64,000 nt of DNA, taken from NCBI GenBank assembly GCA_030849085.1, contig JASAOM010001130.1, positions 496,001 to 560,000 on the forward strand, given 5' to 3'. How positions within the stretch are numbered: position 1 is the first letter of the stretch; each line of letters opens with the position of its first letter. Positions 1 through 11,749 of this stretch are shown here, one piece after another. The notes under the pieces are model-generated. The model did not search any database. It saw nothing but the letters and a program-made list of their open reading frames with translations, and was not told where the DNA came from. Source of the stretch: Borovskyia barvae. Taxonomy: Eukaryota; Euglenozoa; Kinetoplastea; Trypanosomatida; Trypanosomatidae. A program made the translations under genes and the position numbers.

Positions 1-1046
1 CGAGAGAGAAGGGAAATGTTGTCGCAGGTACCCTACTTATAGTCGTTGCCCGAGCTCACGAAAGGAGAATCGAGAGAGAGAGAGAGATGTGAGAGATGTG
101 AGGCGACGGGGCCAAAGGTCGGAGAAGAGAAGCGCGCGAGCAAAAAGGGAAGGAGGGAGGTAGGCGAAGAAACAAAGCCGAAAATCGCAGACAAGTCAAC
201 CCCCCCGCTAGTGAGGATCGGGAGTGGGAAAAGGGAGGGACAAACGGAAAGAGGAAGAAGAAGCTGTCCAAGAAGGAAGCGAGAGAGAGAGAGAGAAAGG
301 GGAGCATTTTGGAGCCATCCAACCCGGATGCAATGAATTCTCGCGTACCCGCATCACACGGCACGGGTAAGCGGGGTTGGCGCAGCGAAGTGGTCTCTTC
401 CTCATCTGGAAGAGCCGCAACCCGAGAAGTCGAGTAAGGAATGGAAGAAGTGGGGATAAGGGAAGGGCCGCACGCACGAAAAAAAAAGACAGCGTGCCCC
501 CGTCCGCCTCTAGCTTTGTAGTCGAACATTCTGCCGTCCGTTGAGGCAATTTGAAGTAGCAGCGAAAGATGAACCTCGCATCTGAAAAAGAGCATCAACG
601 CACCTGCCCGTGAGGGGGAAGCCGATGGGCCCTCAACGAATCTCCTTCACAGACGAGAAACGGCGATATAATTCGACCGGAAGTCCTCTTCGGGGGCGAC
701 AGATGGCGAAGATCAGCAGGTGAAGCAAAAAGGGGAGAAGGAAAAGAAGAGAGTAGCAGAGTGAATAACATGAAAGACGGGAAGAAAAAATATTGGGAAC
801 ACCGGGAGCCGAAGTCGAAGCTGTTGCTGGCATCAGAGAAGAAGTGATGAAAGGAAAGAAGGAGTGAGAGAGGGAAAAGGGGGACGGACTCACCTCATGG
901 CAATGAAAAAACTACCCCGTTTGTCCCTGTTTCTTTTCTCACCTCTGCGTTAGTACCGCTGCCACACGCACGCGCACACCCACGAGTCCTTTTTATTGAA
1001 TACAGTGACGTTGTTGATTCCTTACCACTACCACCTCACAGCATCA
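1..1046. other. Intergenic/UTR region at left edge
   Basis: No gene is supported here. The given strand is rich in GA blocks (about 60-310 and 700-880), so the transcribed minus strand is pyrimidine-rich. That fits the 3' UTR of the gene ending at 1047 followed by the polypyrimidine/splice region of a gene beyond the left edge. The open frames here are biased-composition frames full of Ser, Leu, Phe and Pro, with no domain. Confidence 0.6.
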
Positions 1047-4000
1047 CTAATCGCCATATGAGTTAACGGAGGACGACGCGCAGAGGAAAGGCGATAGACT
1101 GTAAGGTTTGCCGCAGAACGAGCGCCATCGAACGCATCCGATAAGCTCCTCGGAGTTGCTCTGCCGCCGCAGAGTGTCAAAAGTGAAAGGCAAGTTGGTG
1201 CTCCGATGGTGCTTCGCCCAGTCGAGCGAAAGTTGGTGCCGAACAGTGAGCTCGCTGCCTCCATCCGCTACGATTTTGCTAATCTCGTGCAAAGATTTTA
1301 GCCCCAGTGTGAATTCATTCGCTTTCAGTACTTTGGATAGATAAAGCGAGCCCGCCGTCAGGATACAAAACGGAAAGAGTGGCAGTCGCAGAAGCACCAC
1401 GTCCGAGGCAGAAACGGTGTGGGCTGCATCGCCTGACAAAGTCTGCTCTTCCCTGATAGGGGATGCCACCTTTTCGCAATAGCCCGAAGAGAGGTCTTGC
1501 AACCCCTGCTGCTGCGCCACCAAGGGAATTCTGCGCATGCGAGGGTGGTTGATGGTAACTCGCTCTACGAGGGTTGGCAGAACGTGAATAAGGCATTGCC
1601 TATGGGTGCTGGAGCTGCTCAACAAGCGTACAACAGGGAAAAGCTTCATCTCGCGCTGCCGCACGTAGTGAGGAAGGGAGCTGAAGGCGGCAGCAAGCAC
1701 TTGTGGGTCGTTGCGCTGACGGCGGCAGAAATACTGCGCGTAAAACCGTATGAAAGCCGCGCAGCGGCGCTGCTGTCCCCGCCACTGCTCTCGCAGCAGC
1801 TCTGTTTTGTGTTGATCCCACGGTGTGAAAAGCTCGTCTGGTGGTGGGCGGAACTCCACGATGGTTCCTACTCGCCCATCTTCAAGGAAAACTGTTTGGC
1901 CCTCCCAGAAGAAAAAGCCAGAGTTCTGGGGAACGAGGGCTGCCTGCCAGAGATCGAGGCTCGTGTAAGATGATGATGTAGCAGTGTTCCGGGCGACTGA
2001 CCTCACCTCTTCATTCGCCTCGGAAAGGCCTTGGTGCATGCTAGCTAAAGATGGGTCTAGGTCGTATCTCTTGCCCTCTCGCAGGAACTGCTCGCGGCGC
2101 CAAATCTCTAGAGACGCAGCAACACGAGATCGCAGCCGTGTGTCGACAGCGCTTCTCGTCAGCCCAGTGAAGCGGGAAGTCGGCCTTCGGGCGGCATCCG
2201 AGCCCCAGCACGATGGCTCCACCGAAGTTGGCCAGCGGTAATGATCCTCCTGCCAGACTAAGGTCCACCCAAATCGTTTGAAACGAAAGAGAATCGCCCG
2301 AACCGTGTCCTGCACGACATGGGCGATCCGAGAGCGCGCCCCCGCGGGACACATGGCAGGGGATACGGCAGAGATGGGGGCTCTGGAAGAGGCGCTTGAA
2401 AGACGAGTCCCGTGGGAGGGACTAAGTCCGATGGGCGCGACCGCCGCCGTCTCCAAGTCGAGATCCATTTCAGGTCGGTGACACATGGCGCGCTGCAGAG
2501 GTCGCCCGTAAAAATCGTACGTCAAAGCGAAGGCGAAGCGCGGTTGACGCAGACCATCCTTGGGATCCACAAGCGGCCACGCGATAGCGCCACGGCCATC
2601 GGCACATTGAAAGAGGAGCTCCACGGCAGCTTGGGTCAAAGCCTCCACAGACGCTAAAGTCGGGAGTGACAACGCCACGTACGCCTCTGTCTCGCTGAAG
2701 AGACGCGTGTAAGCCAGGGTCCGTCGCAGGTTCGAGCGCGGGACCCTTCTCTCCCGCACAAAATCAACAAATTGTCGAAGCCGCGCAGATTGAGCGGGGG
2801 ACATCAGACTTGATTCAAACTCCAGCACAAATACGTCAGAAAGACTTCCTTCCTGCCTTAGTAGCGAGCCTGCATCAGCCACGAGTGTCGTGAAATAACG
2901 AGGGCAAGGAATAGAAGAGCTCATGGAGTCCACCTCCGCCCTCTCGCCGTCGCTGAACGATGTGGGTGTCGTGCGAAGGAGTTGAAGCGTCTTGGCATCG
3001 ATCGAGTTGCGCCGCAGCGCACGACATTGCTCCTTCTCTCGTTCGACGGGGTTGCTCACCACAGTATACGACTCGAGCCGAGAGAGCTCCATCAAAGTAC
3101 CTTTTGGAGAATGTAGAGGATAGGGAGTACCGTCCTGTTCAAGCACCCCCCGCGAGGGGCGAAGTGGTGGTGGAAGTGCCCGCAAATCGCTATGAGGCTT
3201 GGCGGGGGAAAGGGCCCTGTACTTTAGTGGCTGGCGCAGTAGAAAAGGCTCTAAATCGCACGCACGTTGAACCGCGCTCCATGCCGGGATCAAACTCGTA
3301 GCCGCATCGTTCCCCTGCGCATACTTCTCCTTACGATCCAAACAACGCAGTACGGTCACCACGGTATCTGGCCGGCTTCGGCGGTACTGCTGCTGCTGCT
3401 GTTCACTATCAGGCGCATCTTCGTTAGGTGCCCTACACGTTGGACCCGCCTCACTCTTATTACCAAAGGGTGATTCTGATGAAGAAAATGCAGTTGGTGA
3501 CACCATTCGTTTCCGCAGAAGCTTGCGCAGCATGTACCCCAGGCCTCCCCGCTCATCTAGAAAGAGCCGCCGTGCTGAACATTTGAGGCACCCAACGGGT
3601 GAGAAAACAGTCGAATAAGTCTGGTAGCGGTGCTTATTCTGCGAATGCGGGCGACAATCTGCGTCAAGCTGCCTTATCTTATCACCCAAAAAAGAGCGGA
3701 CACTGCTGATATCGGTATTTGCAAAGAGTACCAGTGAAGCTACCCCTGCGCGGCGCTGCTGAGGGAGAAGGGTGCTCCATCCTTCCAGGATCCTCAGCAT
3801 ATCTTCCGGCTTCTCTGTAATCCACCTTCCCACTACCCACTGCACAGGCGACTCCATATCCCCGCCTGCTGTTCTCACAGCAGAACCTCCGTCGTTGGTG
3901 AGAGGATCCGGTTCAGGCACATGAGGATCTTCGATTTCACACGCCTGTCGTGATGACTTATATCGAGTGCAGGACACCTGCCCTGTGCGCCACCGCAGGG

Positions 4001-4571
4001 TTGGACTCCATTTGATGTTGGCGAGGAAATCATCCGTGAAGGTAGAGCAAGCGAGACGACGGTGTGACTGTACTTCCCCGATGTCGGAGGGAGTGCACGC
4101 GTTCTGGGCCTTCTCATCGTCGCCGACTCTCGGGCTTTCAAAGAGAGACGCTTTCTGCTGTGCGGGGAACCTGATGGCTTGACCAACGTTACCGCCCACA
4201 AATTCCACAAAGGAAGACCGGTCTGTGCACCCCTGAGGCCCGAACATGGCTGCGGTGTGCGGAACAACTCTTATCAGAGATGGCTGAGGCGCTACTACCG
4301 CCTTTTCATCTCCTGTGGATGACTGGCGGTGTGCGTCGCTAGAGATTCGCGCGGCCAAATAGGCAGCGATTGGCAGTTTCCGATACAAGTTGGAGACGAT
4401 GCTGCTCGTGGTCCCCGCCACGATCACAACAGGGTACTGCTGCGGGCTGTGCAGGACGTGCGCCAGAGACTCGAGGCTGTGCTCCACATGTATCCTCCAC
4501 CACGTTTGATTAGGTTTTCCGCCGACGCTGGGACATGTCTGATGCACCCTGCGTCGCTGGGAGGATCTCAT
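1047..4571 (-). CDS. Conserved hypothetical protein, large (1174 aa)
   Basis: I do not recognise this protein. The frame is open from a TTG at 4736, but the first in-frame ATG is at 4571; trypanosomatid genes start at ATG, so I use that. The composition is typical coding (Ala, Arg, Ser, Leu) with low-complexity linkers, including a run of five Gln near residue 390. No signal peptide or membrane span stands out. The C-terminal half (roughly residues 560-1170) has the most regular alternation of hydrophobic and charged segments and is the likely folded part; the middle of the N-terminal half looks disordered. A few short stretches recall PIF1 helicase motifs, but the spacing is wrong and no Walker A lysine is present. 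It lies about 1.2 kb downstream of the receptor-like kinase in the same transcription unit. The existence of the gene is well supported by its length; the function is unknown. Confidence 0.8.
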   Translation of the reverse strand: MRSSQRRRVHQTCPSVGGKPNQTWWRIHVEHSLESLAHVLHSPQQYPVVIVAGTTSSIVSNLYRKLPIAAYLAARISSDAHRQSSTGDEKAVVAPQPSLIRVVPHTAAMFGPQGCTDRSSFVEFVGGNVGQAIRFPAQQKASLFESPRVGDDEKAQNACTPSDIGEVQSHRRLACSTFTDDFLANIKWSPTLRWRTGQVSCTRYKSSRQACEIEDPHVPEPDPLTNDGGSAVRTAGGDMESPVQWVVGRWITEKPEDMLRILEGWSTLLPQQRRAGVASLVLFANTDISSVRSFLGDKIRQLDADCRPHSQNKHRYQTYSTVFSPVGCLKCSARRLFLDERGGLGYMLRKLLRKRMVSPTAFSSSESPFGNKSEAGPTCRAPNEDAPDSEQQQQQYRRSRPDTVVTVLRCLDRKEKYAQGNDAATSLIPAWSAVQRACDLEPFLLRQPLKYRALSPAKPHSDLRALPPPLRPSRGVLEQDGTPYPLHSPKGTLMELSRLESYTVVSNPVEREKEQCRALRRNSIDAKTLQLLRTTPTSFSDGERAEVDSMSSSIPCPRYFTTLVADAGSLLRQEGSLSDVFVLEFESSLMSPAQSARLRQFVDFVRERRVPRSNLRRTLAYTRLFSETEAYVALSLPTLASVEALTQAAVELLFQCADGRGAIAWPLVDPKDGLRQPRFAFALTYDFYGRPLQRAMCHRPEMDLDLETAAVAPIGLSPSHGTRLSSASSRAPISAVSPAMCPAGARSRIAHVVQDTVRAILFRFKRFGWTLVWQEDHYRWPTSVEPSCWGSDAARRPTSRFTGLTRSAVDTRLRSRVAASLEIWRREQFLREGKRYDLDPSLASMHQGLSEANEEVRSVARNTATSSSYTSLDLWQAALVPQNSGFFFWEGQTVFLEDGRVGTIVEFRPPPDELFTPWDQHKTELLREQWRGQQRRCAAFIRFYAQYFCRRQRNDPQVLAAAFSSLPHYVRQREMKLFPVVRLLSSSSTHRQCLIHVLPTLVERVTINHPRMRRIPLVAQQQGLQDLSSGYCEKVASPIREEQTLSGDAAHTVSASDVVLLRLPLFPFCILTAGSLYLSKVLKANEFTLGLKSLHEISKIVADGGSELTVRHQLSLDWAKHHRSTNLPFTFDTLRRQSNSEELIGCVRWRSFCGKPYSLSPFLCASSSVNSYGD

Positions 4572-5786
4572 TTGAAGCGCGCGACGACGGGCAAAGCTGA
4601 TGCGGTCTTCTTGCCTACCGTCGGCGTTCTTAAGCCACCACGCTCGATAGACTTCGGTGGCCCACCAGATTTCAGCACTTCCCACAGCGTATCGCTGAGT
4701 TACGAGCGCCTCTGCGTGCCTTCGCCACGGTACCAAACCGTTTCGTTTTCCGGTTCACTCGCGAAATGGGGAGGGTGAGAGAAGGGGGGAAGAGAGCAGG
4801 ACAACGGCGTCAGAGGGAACCTCTGCAAACAGCTCGTAAGAGCCGATCGGCTCCACACCGGAAGAGCGGGGCACCCACTCCTACACACGCCGATCGCCCA
4901 GATGGAAAAGGCAGGCTCCACGAAAAAGAAGGCGACGCCATCACTAAGAAGAAAAGAAGCGAGGAGGAAGCACACAAAAAAGTAAGATGTATGGCACTCG
5001 TGCGAAGAATAGCATTTTCACTTCACGTGGTATCCGAGCATACGGCCCGTGGAGAGAATGGAGACGACGAAGCGATTCGAAAGCAAAACGCAGCGTACCC
5101 ACTCCTCGCGAAGATGTTGCTGTTGAGCAGAAATAGAGCATGCAGAACATCGTTGTCGTATTCTGTGCAGCGAATCAAAAGTGCTCATACCACCTGCAAG
5201 ACAAAACAAGTATCTCGTGCCTGTTTGTGCTTATCTTTTCACTTTCATTTTGCTAGAGGAAGAGAGAAGACAAATCGGAAGCACGAGGGTCTTTTACCCA
5301 GCAATGAAAGAAAAAGTCGATGCGGAAATCGCGGCCACAACGAAGTGCTGGGGCAAGTAAGCATCACCGAACAAAAAAAAACCTCGACGTTCCCGCGTGC
5401 AGGTATGGGCTGCGCGAGGATGCGCGCTCTCCTTGTATATAACCCTACTAGAGGATCCCCCAGCGCTTCACGAAAGCGATCGAGGGAGGGGACTAAGGCA
5501 AAAAAGAAAAGGAAAGATAATCTGGAAAGATTTATGGGCTATACCGGGTAGCCGCTCTCTTTAGGATCAGCCGAGGACAGTAAAGCACAAAAGGGCAACC
5601 GATGAAAGAAGAAGACGAGGTAAGGGAATGGAAAAGAGGCTGAGGAGAAGATGAGAGACGAGTGTCCGGAAAAAAAGTAGATGGCCGATCGTCACGGTGG
5701 ACGCAACACCGCTCTGAAACTAAGGTCCCCCTCCACTCCATCGCACACCTAACATGCTGTTTGCTTCCTCTTCTCATTGGGGTGCT
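4572..5786. other. Intergenic region between receptor kinase and hypothetical gene
   Basis: This stretch should hold the 3' UTR of the kinase gene ending at 5787 and the 5' UTR of the 1174-aa gene. Positions 4572-4736 continue that gene's frame without an ATG and could be coding only if a non-ATG start were used. From about 4765 the given strand is A/G-rich, so the minus strand is pyrimidine-rich. I see no RNA gene or repeat. Confidence 0.5.
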
Positions 5787-8700
5787 CTACAGTACGAAAC
5801 GAAATGAGAGGAGATCATTCGCCGAGGGCCGCTCCGCTGGAACGACACGGCAGCAGGCGGCGGCGAACTCCTGCGCGGCAGACGGGAGATGCCGTGGAAT
5901 CATCGGCACGATGTCGCAGAGGCCCACGGACTGCACGAACGCCACCTCGCGCAGCCCTACGCAATCACCAAACTTTTCGCGCAGCTTACGCGTCCTCCAG
6001 CGCCAGGGAAGACGGCCGATAAGCATCTCCAGAAATGAAATGCCCAGCGAGTATATGTCCGAAGCAGCGGTTGGGAGGTGCCCTGCTGCGACCTCCGGAG
6101 AGGTGTAGACGGCTGTTCCACGAAACTCAAGCATTCCATTCGACCGTGCCAGATCGGCAGCCTCCGACACGGTGGAGCCGAAGTCGGACAGCTTGCAAAC
6201 CCCGTCGGCACCAAGCAGTATGTTGTGCGGTTTTACATCGCCGTGTGTTATACCACCACGGTGCAAACAAGCCAACCCGTGAAGGATATCTACCATATAG
6301 CGCCGCACAAGGGACTCCGGTAGCACGCCGAAGCGACTGATCATGCCTCGAAGAGATCCACCTGGCGCGTACTCCATGATGATGCCGATGTGCGTCTCCG
6401 TCCAAGTCGAGGAGATGTACTGCACTATGTTGAGGTGCTTCAGATTCGACATAACATTCACTTCATGATGTAGGCGGGCTTCTGGGATATTGCGGTGCTT
6501 TTTAGGCAAAAATTTGATGGCCGCCTGCAAGCCGTCTTCGGCGATGGCCTGATACACGATACTCGACGGACCGGAGTGTTCTGGACGAAGTGCACGGTTC
6601 CACCTCTGCCCATTTCCGTCCAAAATGGAGAGAGGGATGGCGTCGATTACGACAGCGGGCGATCCCACATCAGGAGATGGCTCACCTTCTCCATCTGCGC
6701 TTTGGGACTGCGAGTTGAAATCAATCCACTCAATCAGTCCCCCCTCGTTCGAGCGGGCACTGGTGTTGTTTGGAGGAATGGATCCTTCCATGGCGTCGTC
6801 ATGAACGTGGGCGTCTTCGCGTTCCCGCAACCGCATGGTAGAGCTCGTGTAGAGACTTTCTACGTTCTCCCCGCTAGCCTCCGCACTTGCGCCAGGTCGA
6901 CGAGCCAGCAAGTTCACCGCGCGGTTGTCGATGAGGCTGCGGGCGTCCACCGGTCCCGGGGTAAACAGGCCATTTTTCTGAGCTTTCTCCATGTATCGCA
7001 GCGAAAACTGCAAATACGCCTTGCAGTTGTGGGTATGGGCGGCCCGGGCAAAGATGCGCATGAGGGGATCTCCCGAGCGGCTCTTGTAGTGGGCGGTGCT
7101 GCCCTCGCGGACGCGCTGCACGCAGATTTCGATGAAATGCTGTGCGGTGGGGTCCGCAGGCTCGACGCTACTGTACGCCTTGAGTGCCTTGACGTAGTCA
7201 CCCATCCGCATATACTGAAATCCTGTTCGGAACAGCTCAGCTGTGCGCTGCATCTGAGCCACGTTTTTACCACTTGCGTCGCGCAACTCATACAGCGTAT
7301 ACGGGGCCTCCTGAAAGGGCACCGCAACGACTTCAAGAGGGATGGTCTCGTAGAATTCAAGATGCTTTGCCGTCGGTTGCGTCACGACAACGCGCTGCAA
7401 GGCCCGCTCGCCAAGAACCATGGAGAATTGCATAAAGTGAATCATATCGAACACCACGCGGCTTTTGTGACCATTCTCGCTGCCACAAGTGCCGACAAGG
7501 AAGTTGTTGGTGTCCACCTGCACGTTCATGAGCCGTGCATTTTCGGGTCGCATGCGCCGCTGAAGCGCCAACGCAAAGTCGCAGGCCAACTTTGCATGAA
7601 GCGGGAGGGACGTGAAAGCGTTGAAGGTAACCACAGCGTATTCTGGTCGCAGTACCTGCAAGCCACCACGAAATTCTGCTGCTGTCGCATACAAAACCTT
7701 GAAGTAGTCCTCCAGGAGTGCCTCATTCACCTCTATTGTATAAGGGCGTGAGACCAGCACCGTGGTGCAGTACCGCTTGCGAAATTGGTTCAGCTTTTCG
7801 TTGAAAATCTTCGTATTGAGAAAAACATTTCGACGCAAGCGGCGCGACAACGACTCGGAGGCAGGTTTGGTTGTGGAACTGATATACATTGCAACGAGGC
7901 TTGAATCATTGGACACATGAACATCCTTCGTACCTGCCGCGCTGGTCGACCCACTCTCCTTCAAAGATTTTCGTGTGGCATCCGTGCTGCTGTCACTACC
8001 ACGTTTTTTTCGGTTATCGCCATCGATGGCGGCGCTGCTCGCACCGGGCAGGCCGCTGTCGGTGTCACTCAGCTCGTCATCTTCCGCCACGAGAAGCGGA
8101 CCTGGAATAGCCGTCTTCAGCGTCATTAGGTGCTGCTGCAAGCGCGCGTAAGCCACCTCTACAGCAGCCAACTCCGTGATACGGAACTGTGGAGCTGTGC
8201 CGCGAGCCAATCCCTCAGTAAACTGCAACTTCGAGGACGCTTTGAGAGCCGCCGTGAGCTGGTCAATCGCTGTGCGCAGGTGCACGGCCACGTAGTACGA
8301 CGCGCATATTGTTAGAAAAGCCGATAACAGCATGGTGAAGGACAGGACACGCATAGTGCGGTGAATGCCAGAAAAGAAGTCCCTGCTCACGACTACGGAG
8401 ACGAGCATCAGCTCTTGTCCGATGGCATTGCTGCAAGAGGACACACGCACCGTTGCCGTATCGCCCTCGAACGGGAACGTCAGGACGGTGAGCTCCGTTG
8501 GGATCGGCCGCCGCAACGACCCATCGAGGCTGCGGCGTTCCCGAATAAACTGAATCGCCACCTTCATCAGTGGATTCGCCACGTTGCGCACCGAAAAGGG
8601 AACGTAAAAAGAGTTGTGACCCGAGATGAACCGCACCAACTGACCCCACGAGTTGATGATAACCACGTCACGGGTAGGGTCGACTATCATGTAGCAGCCG

Positions 8701-9713
8701 TGATCGCGAATGGCGTAACGAAAATGGTCGTGCACCACATTGGCAAGGTATACACTTCGCAACGATCCCTCGAGGAAGCCAAGCTGTGAACCCACGGCCG
8801 AAGTGCTTCGTAACGGCACCCCTGCAGAAAAATAGATGTACCATCCGGAGATGTTGAATGGCGCCCAAATCGTCGTGGGAAAGGAAGGATCACGTTCTTG
8901 GTGTTCGACGATAGCCCTGTCCTCCAGAAATGATGCAAAGCCACGCTGGAAGACGTAGTTTTGCACATCACCGGTGCCGCTCAAGACGACGCGCCGCGGT
9001 TCCGCAAGGTAGTGTGTCGCGGAGTCGATGGCGTAGAAGTCACGCGTAGCATTAAGACTCCTACATAGGATGGCACCCAGGAACTCCGACTTAAAGAATG
9101 TCGACACCGACACAAACCACTCCCGTCCGCCGCCCTTGTGCATACCAGCAATAAAGGCAATAAACTCCCGATAGCGCGGCTGGCTCAGAATGTTGACAGC
9201 CGAGAAGAGAAAGTTACTCGCACTCCGCGGTACGCAAGGGGTTTCATGGTCACAGGACGACATCTGGCTGGCGAGGATGAGTTTAAGGATATTGGGGAGG
9301 CGGTGCACCGAGGAGGATGCTGAGGCCTCCATACTCATGATTGCCTGTGTCTGAGACAGTTGCGCCGCAGTGGAGACATCGCGAAGGCCGATACGATAGT
9401 TCGGGAAAAAGCCGAACAACCCCACCAAACAGACGCCGAAGCACATGACGAATGCCAGAAGTCCCACCGTCTTCACCTGCAAACCGTCTCCTCCCCCTCG
9501 CCGCTGCCCACGGCCGTCGGCCCCTCCGCCATTCTCGTCATCCTCAAACGTCGATGTGGAAGACGTGCTCGTCCTTGTCCCGGTTGAGGTTTGGGAGGCA
9601 CGTGCGCCAGTGGGCACGAAGAGTTCCCAATTGGGCCATTCATGGGTTTCCTTCTCGGGGCCGCTGTCTTCCGATGACTGCACACCCGGGAGATCCACAG
9701 AAACAGGCTCCAT
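5787..9713 (-). CDS. Receptor-like membrane protein kinase with HAMP-like and nucleotide-cyclase-like domains
   Basis: A 1308-aa multidomain signalling protein. In order: a Ser/Thr-rich cytosolic N terminus; a first membrane span at about 83-103; an extracellular or lumenal sensor region at about 105-455 with paired cysteines; a second span at about 456-476; a HAMP-like linker to about 535; an acidic/Ser linker; a class III cyclase-like fold at about 645-812 without the usual metal-binding aspartates I would expect; a helical TPR-like stretch at about 820-910; and a C-terminal STE/MAP3K-type kinase from about 1035. Kinase landmarks are AIKF (Lys1067), the catalytic loop HGDVKPHN (about 1157-1164), DFG (about 1177) and a SPE in place of APE. 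The glycine loop is weak (SGPSSIVY). Trypanosomatids are known to have STE11-like kinases fused to transmembrane and cyclase-like regions; this looks like one. The ligand, membrane and partners are inferred only as a ligand-sensing plasma or flagellar membrane receptor. Confidence 0.88.
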   Translation of the reverse strand: MEPVSVDLPGVQSSEDSGPEKETHEWPNWELFVPTGARASQTSTGTRTSTSSTSTFEDDENGGGADGRGQRRGGGDGLQVKTVGLLAFVMCFGVCLVGLFGFFPNYRIGLRDVSTAAQLSQTQAIMSMEASASSSVHRLPNILKLILASQMSSCDHETPCVPRSASNFLFSAVNILSQPRYREFIAFIAGMHKGGGREWFVSVSTFFKSEFLGAILCRSLNATRDFYAIDSATHYLAEPRRVVLSGTGDVQNYVFQRGFASFLEDRAIVEHQERDPSFPTTIWAPFNISGWYIYFSAGVPLRSTSAVGSQLGFLEGSLRSVYLANVVHDHFRYAIRDHGCYMIVDPTRDVVIINSWGQLVRFISGHNSFYVPFSVRNVANPLMKVAIQFIRERRSLDGSLRRPIPTELTVLTFPFEGDTATVRVSSCSNAIGQELMLVSVVVSRDFFSGIHRTMRVLSFTMLLSAFLTICASYYVAVHLRTAIDQLTAALKASSKLQFTEGLARGTAPQFRITELAAVEVAYARLQQHLMTLKTAIPGPLLVAEDDELSDTDSGLPGASSAAIDGDNRKKRGSDSSTDATRKSLKESGSTSAAGTKDVHVSNDSSLVAMYISSTTKPASESLSRRLRRNVFLNTKIFNEKLNQFRKRYCTTVLVSRPYTIEVNEALLEDYFKVLYATAAEFRGGLQVLRPEYAVVTFNAFTSLPLHAKLACDFALALQRRMRPENARLMNVQVDTNNFLVGTCGSENGHKSRVVFDMIHFMQFSMVLGERALQRVVVTQPTAKHLEFYETIPLEVVAVPFQEAPYTLYELRDASGKNVAQMQRTAELFRTGFQYMRMGDYVKALKAYSSVEPADPTAQHFIEICVQRVREGSTAHYKSRSGDPLMRIFARAAHTHNCKAYLQFSLRYMEKAQKNGLFTPGPVDARSLIDNRAVNLLARRPGASAEASGENVESLYTSSTMRLREREDAHVHDDAMEGSIPPNNTSARSNEGGLIEWIDFNSQSQSADGEGEPSPDVGSPAVVIDAIPLSILDGNGQRWNRALRPEHSGPSSIVYQAIAEDGLQAAIKFLPKKHRNIPEARLHHEVNVMSNLKHLNIVQYISSTWTETHIGIIMEYAPGGSLRGMISRFGVLPESLVRRYMVDILHGLACLHRGGITHGDVKPHNILLGADGVCKLSDFGSTVSEAADLARSNGMLEFRGTAVYTSPEVAAGHLPTAASDIYSLGISFLEMLIGRLPWRWRTRKLREKFGDCVGLREVAFVQSVGLCDIVPMIPRHLPSAAQEFAAACCRVVPAERPSANDLLSFRFVL

Positions 9714-11749
9714 CGGCTTTCATCAGAATAAAGACACAACAGTATCAAAACTGAAGCCTTCAAGGTTCTCTTCCTGTAAACTCATGCTAAAAAAGCCCCC
9801 CCCCTAGTGTAGCTAGACGCGTTACACTAGACTGTAGAGCGAGCGGATATCTATTTGGACTTACATAGAGAGAGAAATGTGAGATGGAGTGCAACGGAAC
9901 ACTTCCTTCACCAAATCCGCGAGAAGATGCAGTGAGGTAGCACCCTGCCCCACCCCGTACGCAGGTTCAGCAAATACTGCCTCTACGGTGGCACCTCTTT
10001 CCGTATATGTGCAACGGAGCCTAAGTGCGGATACGCAGAAGAAGACCACTACGTTGCTAAATTCCTATGAAAAAAGACAAACACCCAAAGGTGTACGCGA
10101 AGGCGAGGGGAGAGGGCAGGAAAAGAACGAGGAAGTTGTACACAAAAAAAAAGAAGAGGAAGCGTAAGAACAGGTCTGCGACAACACACTCGCTTGAATC
10201 TTTGCAAGGAGCCGAAATCGACGAGGATAGGGGGAAAAAAAAGCTGGCCGCTAAGAATCGAGAAAACAGAAAAGTAGCAGGAACAGAAACGTGTATCGTT
10301 GTTGAAAACGGAAAAAAAGAAAGATTCAATCACCGCGTCACGGAGGCCACACACTCTGGCATGAGGTGCTCGCGCTGTAGCAGAAGTGCAGCTCGGCCCC
10401 GAGGGAAGGGAACGACTGGGTCGGTGACGCGGGGGGACCCCGAACGACAATGCAAGAGGAAAAGGCAATGAGGTGTGCCTGCTTAAACTCGAGAGAGAGA
10501 GAGAAGTGGTTTCTCCCGTGGTAGGCAGAAGCCGCACAGAGAGACAGAGGACACCAGAAGAAATGAGGTCTTGGATGGCGCGGGCGCCGATGAGGAGAAT
10601 CACTCGGCAGAGAATGTGGGTGTTATACAATCAGATCGAAGGAGATAGAGAGAAACAGCGTGCAAGTTGAGTCTGAGGGAAAAAAGCAGAGGAGGTAAAA
10701 CGATACTCAGGAATCTATACATCGGTCGTTGACGTCCCAAGCCCCACACCTTAGGTGTAGAAGAGAAGCAAGCGCTCTCCCCAACTTGTACGAAGGAGCG
10801 GCATCCTTTGAGAAACGGAGCTGTAGAGCATGATGCTCACCCTCCCTGGCGGTGGAGAGCCGCTCGATTTCGGTTATACGCGCGTGAGATATCCACCGCA
10901 AATCACACCGCCTACCAGGATGACAGTAAAGATGGGGAAAAGGAAGAAGGAAGCATCAGATTGGCTCATCTCACCGCCATCCTGCATGTAAAGCCCGCTT
11001 CCTCCATCTCCCGCCCCCCGCCCCCCCCCCTCTCCATCATGACGATTTGCACCATTGGCCTCTTACCACCCTCTTTGGGGGAGAGAATGGAGGGATGAGT
11101 AGCTCACGTACTTTCTTGCATATTTTTTCTTCTGTAGTGGTCCCATTGTTCAACATGTGAGACTATCTCTACCCTTTCTGAAGCACTCTTTCATGGCTAA
11201 TCGCGCCTCCCGCATGCACGCAATTTAAGGGCAGCATAACTCCTCCCTACCTCACCCCCTAGAGAAATAGACGCCTCGAAAGACATGAAAGAGCGAGCAG
11301 GGTCTCTCCGATGCGTTTAAAAAATAGAAAAGCGACCGTAAAGCAGATCCGAGAGGGGGGACGGGTGAGAAAGCACTGCAAATGCAGGGGGAGAGGGAAG
11401 AAGGGAAAGACAAGTAGATGAACTCTCTCCTCTACCTCACCACCCACTCCCCGTGAAGTACCTCGAAAGCTATGAAGCAAACAAAAAAAAGAAGAGCAGA
11501 AAACAGAAGAGGAGCCAAAACCAACCCAAGGAATGGTTGCTCCTTCCAATTCGTCAAAACAGGCCGGGTAGCACCGCCAATCACCCTATTTGAAGTGTTT
11601 TGTGAAAAGGAGGAGGAGGGCGGAAAAGAGGTTTCCCGTGGAAGATCATGTGCGCCAACGCCGGGCATCTGTCGACCTCCCCAAGCCTCCCTTTCCTTTC
11701 CCTCGAGTCCTGCTTCCCCCCCCCCACAGAAGCAGCAGAGGGAAAGCCT
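9714..11749. other. Long intergenic region (2 kb)
   Basis: No convincing gene. Positions 10040-10340 are extremely A/G-rich on the given strand, giving a long pyrimidine tract on the transcribed strand upstream of the kinase start at 9713, consistent with its trans-splicing signal. A minus-strand frame of about 80 codons (10707 to about 10955) has unbiased coding-like composition but no ATG. A C-run lies near 11015-11030 and GA-rich blocks near 11340-11420. Confidence 0.5.
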